The translations under genes were made by a program, and so were the position numbers. A stretch of 64,000 bases of DNA from Begonia masoniana (Eukaryota > Streptophyta > Magnoliopsida > Cucurbitales > Begoniaceae): contig CM039506.1 in NCBI GenBank assembly GCA_022432975.1, positions 16,938,121 to 17,002,120 on the forward strand, in the 5' to 3' direction. Below the pieces are notes generated by a model, which made no database searches, had not been told where the DNA came from, and saw nothing but the letters and a program-made list of their open reading frames with translations. How positions within the stretch are numbered: position 1 is the first letter of the stretch; every line of letters starts with the position of its first letter. Shown in pieces: positions 56,411 to 64,000 of this stretch.

Positions 56411-59400
56411 TGTAACACCCGACAACTTCGGTCAGGTGATTTTCTCAATAGAATTAACTGTCACCTGTTTATTTTTTTAACCTTTTGATTTAATGTCTTA
56501 ATGCCAAGTTTTTATGTATTTTGTCTTAAACTTGTGCGGTGGCAGATTGGTAATAAAGTGGGATTTTTGCTTATATAAATAGAATAAGGAAATCCTTAAA
56601 CCTCTCAAAAACCTCACTGCAGCTGTCACACTTTCCTCTTCGATTTCTCCACTCTCCAGAGCTCTCTCTCAGCCGGCGACTTCTCCACCAGCGAGCGATT
56701 TCTCCTGTATCCACTCCGATAACCCACATTCGAGGTAAGGTTCTGATAATGTAGTTGTTGGAAAAGTTATTTAGAGCTCTGCTTTTAGCTAGAAACCCAC
56801 AGTCCGGATTTTGTTATGACAGAGTAAAATAGGAACATTGTTAAGCTGAGTTTGGTAATAGCATTGCCGATTTGAATCTGAACTTTTGACAACCGACTGT
56901 AAATAACTGCTAGGTTGAATCCAAATGTCTGGAATCTTGGAGCTTAACCCACGCACCCAAGTTGCTTGACGGAAAAGACTAAGAAATACAGAGTTTTAGG
57001 ATGACATTTAGTAGGACCTTATTAGTTTTGAGTTTAAGTTATTTAACTACGAACATGAAATGTCATCGGCAGAAGTAGAGTATTACGTCATCGGCAGAAG
57101 TAGAGTATTACGTCATCGGCAGAAGTAGAGTATTACGTCATCGGCAGAAGTAGAGTATTACGTCATCGGCAGAAGTAGAGTATTACGTCATCGGCAGAAG
57201 TAGAGTATTACGTCATCGGCAGAAGTAGAGTATTACGTCATCGGCAGAAGTAGAGTATTTTGTCATCGGCAGTTGTAGGTATTTATGTCATCGGCAGAAG
57301 TAGAGTATTACGTCATCGGCAGAAGTAGAGTATTACGTCATCGGCAGAAGTAGAGTATTACGTCATCGGCAGAAGTAGAGTATTACGTCATCGGCAGAAG
57401 TAGAGTATTACGTCATCGGCAGAAGTAGAGTATTACGTCATCGGCAGAAGTAGAGTATTACGTCATCGGCAGAAGTAGAGTATTACGTCATCGGCAGAAG
57501 TAGAGTATTACGTCATCGGCAGAAGTAGAGTATTACGTCATCGGCAGAAGTAGAGTATTACGTCATCGGCAGAAGTAGAGTATTACGTCATCGGCAGAAG
57601 TAGAGTATTACGTCATCGGCAGAAGTAGAGTATTACGTCATCGGCAGAAGTAGAGTATTACGTCATCGGCAGAAGTAGAGTATTACGTCATCGGCAGAAG
57701 TAGAGTATTACGTCATCGGCAGAAGTAGAGTATTACGTCATCGGCAGAAGTAGAGTATTACGTCATCGGCAGAAGTAGAGTATTACGTCATCGGCAGAAG
57801 TAGAGTATTACGTCATCGGCAGAAGTAGAGTATTACGTCATCGGCAGAAGTAGAGTATTACGTCATCGGCAGAAGTAGAGTATTACGTCATCGGCAGAAG
57901 TAGAGTATTACGTCATCGGCAGAAGTAGAGTATTACGTCATCGGCAGAAGTAGAGTATTACGTCATCGGCAGAAGTAGAGTATTACGTCATCGGCAGAAG
58001 TAGAGTATTACGTCATCGGCAGAAGTAGAGTATTACGTCATCGGCAGAAGTAGAGTATTACGTCATCGGCAGAAGTAGAGTATTACGTCATCGGCAGAAG
58101 TAGAGTATTACGTCATCGGCAGAAGTAGAGTATTACGTCATCGGCAGAAGTAGAGTATTTTGTCATCGGCAGTTGTAGGTATTTATGTCATCGGCAGAAG
58201 TAGAGTATTACGTCATCGGCAGAAGTAGAGTATTACGTCATCGGCAGAAGTAGAGTATTACGTCATCGGCAGAAGTAGAGTATTACGTCATCGGCAGAAG
58301 TAGAGTATTACGTCATCGGCAGAAGTAGAGTATTACGTCATCGGCAGAAGTAGAGTATTACGTCATCGGCAGAAGTAGAGTATTACGTCATCGGCAGAAG
58401 TAGAGTATTACGTCATCGGCAGAAGTAGAGTATTACGTCATCGGCAGAAGTAGAGTATTTTGTCATCGGCAGTTGTAGGTATTTATGTCATCGGCAGAAG
58501 TAGAGTATTACGTCATCGGCAGAAGTAGAGTATTACGTCATCGGCAGAAGTAGAGTATTACGTCATCGGCAGAAGTAGAGTATTACGTCATCGGCAGAAG
58601 TAGAGTATTACGTCATCGGCAGAAGTAGAGTATTACGTCATCGGCAGAAGTAGAGTATTACGTCATCGGCAGAAGTAGAGTATTACGTCATCGGCAGAAG
58701 TAGAGTATTACGTCATCGGCAGAAGTAGAGTATTACGTCATCGGCAGAAGTAGAGTATTACGTCATCGGCAGAAGTAGAGTATTACGTCATCGGCAGAAG
58801 TAGAGTATTACGTCATCGGCAGAAGTAGAGTATTACGTCATCGGCAGAAGTAGAGTATTACGTCATCGGCAGAAGTAGAGTATTACGTCATCGGCAGAAG
58901 TAGAGTATTACGTCATCGGCAGAAGTAGAGTATTACGTCATCGGCAGAAGTAGAGTATTACGTCATCGGCAGAAGTAGAGTATTACGTCATCGGCAGAAG
59001 TAGAGTATTACGTCATCGGCAGAAGTAGAGTATTACGTCATCGGCAGAAGTAGAGTATTACGTCATCGGCAGAAGTAGAGTATTACGTCATCGGCAGAAG
59101 TAGAGTATTACGTCATCGGCAGAAGTAGAGTATTACGTCATCGGCAGAAGTAGAGTATTACGTCATCGGCAGAAGTAGAGTATTACGTCATCGGCAGAAG
59201 TAGAGTATTACGTCATCGGCAGAAGTAGAGTATTACGTCATCGGCAGAAGTAGAGTATTACGTCATCGGCAGAAGTAGAGTATTACGTCATCGGCAGAAG
59301 TAGAGTATTACGTCATCGGCAGAAGTAGAGTATTACGTCATCGGCAGAAGTAGAGTATTACGTCATCGGCAGAAGTAGAGTATTACGTCATCGGCAGAAG

Positions 59401-61301
59401 TAGAGTATTACGTCATCGGCAGAAGTAGAGTATTACGTCATCGGCAGAAGTAGAGTATTACGTCATCGGCAGAAGTAGAGTATTACGTCATCGGCAGAAG
59501 TAGAGTATTACGTCATCGGCAGAAGTAGAGTATTACGTCATCGGCAGAAGTAGAGTATTACGTCATCGGCAGAAGTAGAGTATTACGTCATCGGCAGAAG
59601 TAGAGTATTACGTCATCGGCAGAAGTAGAGTATTACGTCATCGGCAGAAGTAGAGTATTTTGTCATCGGCAGTTGTAGGTATTTATGTCATCGGCAGAAG
59701 TAGAGTATTACGTCATCGGCAGAAGTAGAGTATTACGTCATCGGCAGAAGTAGAGTATTACGTCATCGGCAGAAGTAGAGTATTACGTCATCGGCAGAAG
59801 TAGAGTATTACGTCATCGGCAGAAGTAGAGTATTACGTCATCGGCAGAAGTAGAGTATTACGTCATCGGCAGAAGTAGAGTATTTTGTCATCGGCAGTTG
59901 TAGGTATTTATGTCATCGGCAGAAGTAGAGTATTACGTCATCGGCAGAAGTAGAGTATTTTGTCATCGGCAGTTGTAGGTATTTATGTCATCGGCAGTTG
60001 TAGGTATTTATGTCATCGGCAGAAGTAGAGTATTACGTCATCGGCAGAAGTAGAGTATTACGTCATCGGCAGAAGTAGAGTATTACGTCATCGGCAGAAG
60101 TAGAGTATTACGTCATCGGCAGAAGTAGAGTATTACGTCATCGGCAGAAGTAGAGTATTACGTCATCGGCAGAAGTAGAGTATTACGTCATCGGCAGAAG
60201 TAGAGTATTACGTCATCGGCAGAAGTAGAGTATTACGTCATCGGCAGAAGTAGAGTATTACGTCATCGGCAGAAGTAGAGTATTTTGTCATCGGCAGTTG
60301 TAGGTATTTATGTCATCGGCAGAAGTAGAGTATTTTGTCATCGGCAGTTGTAGGTATTTATGTCATCGGCAGAAGTAGAGTATTACGTCATCGGCAGAAG
60401 TAGAGTATTACGTCATCGGCAGAAGTAGAGTATTACGTCATCGGCAGAAGTAGAGTATTACGTCATCGGCAGAAGTAGAGTATTACGTCATCGGCAGAAG
60501 TAGAGTATTACGTCATCGGCAGAAGTAGAGTATTACGTCATCGGCAGAAGTAGAGTATTACGTCATCGGCAGAAGTAGAGTATTACGTCATCGGCAGAAG
60601 TAGAGTATTACGTCATCGGCAGAAGTAGAGTATTTTGTCATCGGCAGTTGTAGGTATTTATGTCATCGGCAGAAGTAGAGTATTACGTCATCGGCAGAAG
60701 TAGAGTATTACGTCATCGGCAGAAGTAGAGTATTACGTCATCGGCAGAAGTAGAGTATTTTGTCATCGGCAGTTGTAGGTATTTATGTCATCGGCAGTTG
60801 TAGGTATTTATGTCATCGGCAGAAGTAGAGTATTTTGTCATCGGCAGTTGTAGGTATTTATGTCATCGGCAGAAGTAGAGTATTACGTCATCGGCAGAAG
60901 TAGAGTATTACGTCATCGGCAGAAGTAGAGTATTACGTCATCGGCAGAAGTAGAGTATTACGTCATCGGCAGAAGTAGAGTATTACGTCATCGGCAGAAG
61001 TAGAGTATTTTGTCATCGGCAGAAGTAGAGTATTTTGTCATCGGCAGATGTTGTGTCTGTGACTATCGGCAGATGCCGCTTAAAAGAGGTGTAGAAAAGA
61101 TGTGTTGCGTGGCTGGCACGTGACCATCGGTCGATGTGAGCCTAGGACTCCATCGGCAGATGCATTAAGATGTGTTCCAAATAAAAATAATAATATAAAA
61201 GTAAACGCACCGTTAATGAATAAGATGCATGAAGCATGAACCGAATGATTAGGAGATTAAGAATGGTGATCACGTGACGGCTCCTGGCCGGGGTCGTTAC
61301 A
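56411..61301 (+). repeat. Element D 5' LTR (4891 bp)
   Basis: TGTAACACCCGAC...GGTCGTTACA. TATA box at 56572-56580 (TATATAAAT). A donor-like CGAG|GTAAGG is at 56735, but no micro-exon follows; the satellite starts where the element B LTR has its micro-exon. The non-satellite part is only about 0.9 kb. Confidence 0.93.
57061..61050 (+). repeat. 25-bp satellite array in the element D LTR (about 160 units)
   Basis: Each unit contains ACGTCATCGGCAGAAGTAGA followed by a short AT stretch. Most units are identical. Thirteen GCAGTTGTAGGTATTTATG variants almost always follow a unit ending TATTTTG, so they move as a 50-bp pair. Four fall in the first 2.6 kb and nine in the last 1.2 kb. The unit is a version of the (TG)ACGTCATCGGCAGATG motif scattered in other LTRs here. 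Confidence 0.97.
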
Positions 61302-61305
61302 ATTA

Positions 61306-61317
61306 TGGTATCAGAGC
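61306..61317 (+). other. Primer-binding site of element D
   Basis: TGGTATCAGAGC, 4 bp after the LTR end. Confidence 0.94.
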
Positions 61318-61391
61318 AAAAGTAGGTTCTAAAACCGATTCTGCAGACTGCCTCCCAGCACTGACTGTCACATGAGCACACCTCAGCAACT

Positions 61392-61452
61392 GTAAGTATT
61401 TATGAATTCATATATGTCATTAAGTTAAGATATACCTGTAACGATTTGTCAG
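61392..61452 (+). other. Candidate 61-nt leader intron upstream of element D gag
   Basis: AACT|GTAAGTATTTA ... GATTTGTCAG|GAATCCC, 10 nt before the ATG. Confidence 0.5.
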
Positions 61453-61462
61453 GAATCCCAAA

Positions 61463-63067
61463 ATGGTTAGAGGTCAGCAGAGAGAGACCAATGAGGATAG
61501 CAATGCTATTGCTCAATTGACTGAGTTAGTCATGCGCCAGTCTCACCAGATAGAACGACTGATGACAGCTAGAGAAGAACAAGGCAACTCCAGTACTAAC
61601 GCAACTCATGATCATGGGGGTGAGCGTTTCCATCGGCTTCGACCCCCGGTGTTTAATGGGTATGTTTCGGATCCTATTCATGCTGAGGAATGGATTCGAA
61701 AGATTGAAGACATGTTTAAGTATGCAAAGGTTGATGAAGGGGATAAGGTCACCTATGCTGTCTTTCACTTGGAGTTAAGTGCAAGGCATTGGTGGGACTC
61801 GATCCAGAACACCGCTAATGCCGAAGCTATGACCTGGGAGATGTTCAAGACTGCCTTCTTTGACAAGTACTTCAATTGGACTGTGCGGGCCAATAAGAAG
61901 AGGGAGTTTATGAACCTAAAGCAGACGGGCTCCGTGACAGATTACATCTGTAGATTTGAAACCTTGTCTCGATTTGCATCCCGGTTGGTGGATGACGAGG
62001 AGAATAAAATTTACCAGTTTGTTCAAGGACTGAAGCCGAGTCTGTACATGAAAGTGAAAACCGCTGGTATCCACAACGTGCCATTTACTGAGGTCACGGC
62101 TAAAGCCTTGGAGATGGAAGAGGCTGAAATGACAGTTTATGAGCAGCGAGACCAGTCAAAGAAGCCTATCAAGGATGTTCAACAGCCACCACGTCAAAAC
62201 AAGGGCTGGCAGCCACAGCAGAATAGGGGACCACAGCAGCAGAGGGGTGTGAAGAGGCCTTACAACCAGAATGATGACCAAGGAAAAGGAAAGAGACCTC
62301 TGGCACCTCTATGCCCTACATGTCAGAAGAACCACCCTGGTGAGTGCAGGTTGTTGTCGGGCCGCTGTTTCAGGTGTGATAAGACCGGACACATGGTCAA
62401 AGATTGTCCCATGCCGCCAGACCCGAACCGTGCAAGGGTTGCACCTAGAGTGTACGCCAAACACCCGGTGATGGAAGATGAGGAAGCTGTTCAGCATACA
62501 GTCATATCAGGTACCATCATGATCTGTGGTTTTGCTGCTTATACACTTATAGATACAGGGGCCACACACTCGTTTATATCAACCTTGTTTGTATACAATC
62601 ATAACATAGGATCTTTACCAGCTGAAAGGTCATATAGTGTTATGTTACCATCAGGGAAGTCCCTACATTCAGAACAGATTGTTAAGGGTGACGTTGTGTC
62701 CCTAGGGGATAGGAATCTCTATGCGGAACTAATTGTTATTGACATAAAAGGGTATGAAGTGATATTAGGGATGGATTGGTTATTTAGGCATCATGCCACA
62801 ATAAGTTGTAGATCTGGAATAGTTGATTTTAGACCCCCAAATGGTAATCATTATTCCTTCCAAGCTATTCCTAAAATAAGTAAGATACCAATTATATCCT
62901 CACTAGAAATTTACCGAATGCTGAGAAGTGGTTGTGAGAGCTACCTGGCTAGTGTAATAGATGATCGGGTGAAGAATAAAATTGAGCTACAAGATATTCC
63001 TATAGTCCGAGAGTTTCCCGAGGCATTCTTAGATGATTTACGGGTATACCACCTGATAGAGAAATAG
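61463..63067 (+). CDS. gag-pol: Element D Gag-protease (534 aa, frameshifted end)
   Basis: Starts MVRGQQRE. Gag domain with [28 protein letters not shown] and [11 protein letters not shown]-rich linker; CCHC knuckle [14 protein letters not shown]; protease [10 protein letters not shown] and VILGMDWL. The frame shifts near 63040 (a lone C where B has CC), so the last nine residues are out of frame. The homologous frame continues downstream as RT. Confidence 0.93.
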   Translation: MVRGQQRETNEDSNAIAQLTELVMRQSHQIERLMTAREEQGNSSTNATHDHGGERFHRLRPPVFNGYVSDPIHAEEWIRKIEDMFKYAKVDEGDKVTYAVFHLELSARHWWDSIQNTANAEAMTWEMFKTAFFDKYFNWTVRANKKREFMNLKQTGSVTDYICRFETLSRFASRLVDDEENKIYQFVQGLKPSLYMKVKTAGIHNVPFTEVTAKALEMEEAEMTVYEQRDQSKKPIKDVQQPPRQNKGWQPQQNRGPQQQRGVKRPYNQNDDQGKGKRPLAPLCPTCQKNHPGECRLLSGRCFRCDKTGHMVKDCPMPPDPNRARVAPRVYAKHPVMEDEEAVQHTVISGTIMICGFAAYTLIDTGATHSFISTLFVYNHNIGSLPAERSYSVMLPSGKSLHSEQIVKGDVVSLGDRNLYAELIVIDIKGYEVILGMDWLFRHHATISCRSGIVDFRPPNGNHYSFQAIPKISKIPIISSLEIYRMLRSGCESYLASVIDDRVKNKIELQDIPIVREFPEAFLDDLRVYHLIEK

Positions 63068-64000
63068 AATTTGTAATTGATACATACCCTGAGGCATCAC
63101 CTGTATCTAAGAATCCTTACCGTATGGCACCTGTTGAGTTGAAAGAATTGAAGGTCCAACTGCAGGAATTGGTTGACAAGGGATTCATACGCCCCAGCAG
63201 TTCTCCTTGGGGTGCACCAGTCTTATTTGTAAGGAAGAAGGATGGTTCTCTTAGGATGTGCATAGACTACAGGGAACTAAATAAGTTGACAATCAAGAAC
63301 AGGTACCCCTTACCTAGGATTGATGATTTGTTTGACCAATTGCAAGGAGCTAAGGTATTTTCAAAGATAGATTTACGTGCGGGCTATTACCAACTGAAGG
63401 TTAAAGAAGAAGATGTACCAAAGACAGCCTTCAGAACCCGCTATGGACATTATGAATTCTTGGTCATGTCGTTTGGATTGACAAATGCCCCCGCAGCCTT
63501 CATGGACTTAATGAACCGTGTGTTTCGTGAGTATTTGGATAAGTTTGTAATTGTATTCATAGATGATATCTTGATATACTCCCGAACTGTGGCTGACCAC
63601 GAAGAACATTTGAAAGTAGTTTTGACAACATTGAAGGAGCATCAACTTTATGCCAAGCTGTCTAAGTGTGAGTTTTGGTTGGATAAAGTTAATTTCCTTG
63701 GCCATGTAGTTTCTGCTAATGGCATATCCGTAGACCCGACCAAGATCCAGGCAGTAAAGGATTGGCCTCAACCTAAGAATGCCAGCGAAGTCCGCAGCTT
63801 CCTTGGATTGGCAGGCTATTACAGAAAGTTCATCAAGGGATTTTCTATGATAGCTAAACCCCTGACGAGTTTGACAAAGAAGGACATTAAGTATTCTTGG
63901 ACTGAAGCCTGTGAAGATAGCTTTCGGACGTTGAAACTGAAGTTAACAACAGCCCTGTATTGACCCTCCCAACCGAAGAAGGAAAATTTAGTGTTTACTG
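63068..64000 (+). CDS. pol: Element D reverse transcriptase, partial at window end
   Basis: Resumes in frame with [11 protein letters not shown] before the first listed ATG (63124) and carries [34 protein letters not shown], the catalytic FIDDILIYS and [13 protein letters not shown] second 1-nt loss near 63950, again in a C run, truncates the frame at 63963; the homologous RNase H start (EEGKFSVY) continues to the window edge. Both breaks are homopolymer losses, so they may be sequencing errors. Confidence 0.92.

Larger units (their letters stand above)
56411..64000 (+). mobile_element. Element D: Ty3/gypsy (Tekay-like) element, 3' end outside window
   Basis: Giant LTR 56411-61301, PBS 61306-61317, gag-pol from 61463 to the window edge. 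Closely related to B in Gag and Pol, but its LTR is expanded by a 4-kb satellite. Inserted in the right LTR of element C. Confidence 0.93.

Overview
This window is nuclear DNA of a flowering plant, probably a eudicot. It is almost entirely nested transposable elements around a small island of broken host genes. The organism call rests on Tekay/Del-type Ty3/gypsy elements with LTRs of 2-5 kb, a SIRE-like Ty1/copia element, a Mutator-like element carrying SULTR3 exons, and a PATRONUS (plant securin)-like gene fragment. I see no prokaryotic genes, rRNA, tRNA or CRISPR array.

Layout. (1) 1-16669 is a minus-strand, gag-only Ty3/gypsy element, 'A'. Its left (3') LTR runs off the window start, holds a palindromic 26-28 bp satellite, and is split by a 2.3 kb solo LTR (3268-5580, TSD TTGAT). 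Its right (5') LTR (7655-16669) is split by a Pack-MULE (10142-16420, 9-bp TSD TAAATTTTA) carrying three in-frame SULTR3 exons. The Pack-MULE is itself split by a 4.9 kb LTR element without gag-pol (10423-15357, TSD TCGGA). Element A lies in a minus-strand host gene, so the nest is four levels deep. (2) 16670-18718 is the host island: the broken minus-strand gene, a shared promoter with two mitosis-type AACGG elements, and the 5' part of a plus-strand PATRONUS-like gene. (3) 18719-34748 is a rearranged copia element (TSD CAAAG). It contains an extra ORF downstream of RT with a 30-bp minisatellite, an RT/RNase H block inverted relative to integrase, and a nested Ty3/gypsy element B (24668-34005, TSD GATGA, about four LTR substitutions). 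(4) 34749-36026 holds scrambled, palindromic PATRONUS-like exons.

(5) 36027-47345 repeats 24.7-36.0 kb as a second tandem copy. Its first 5.85 kb (36027-41880) is packed with indels and then switches abruptly to near-identity, which looks like unpolished long-read gap fill. (6) 47453-56410 is gypsy element C. Its pol is interrupted by exactly 1000 consecutive G, almost certainly gap padding. (7) 56411-64000 is gypsy element D, inserted in C's right LTR. D has a 4.9 kb LTR of which about 4 kb is a 25-bp satellite (about 160 units).

Two signals cross element boundaries. First, a motif built on (TG)ACGTCATCGGCAGA(T/A)G recurs in the LTRs of several gypsy families and in the copia element, and is the seed of D's satellite. 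Second, the gypsy elements share intron-like signals: a 60-61 nt candidate intron just before the gag ATG in B, C and D, and a 46-51 nt candidate micro-exon inside three LTR families. Nothing in the window looks like an intact host gene. The most intact coding unit is element B, with a single frameshift.
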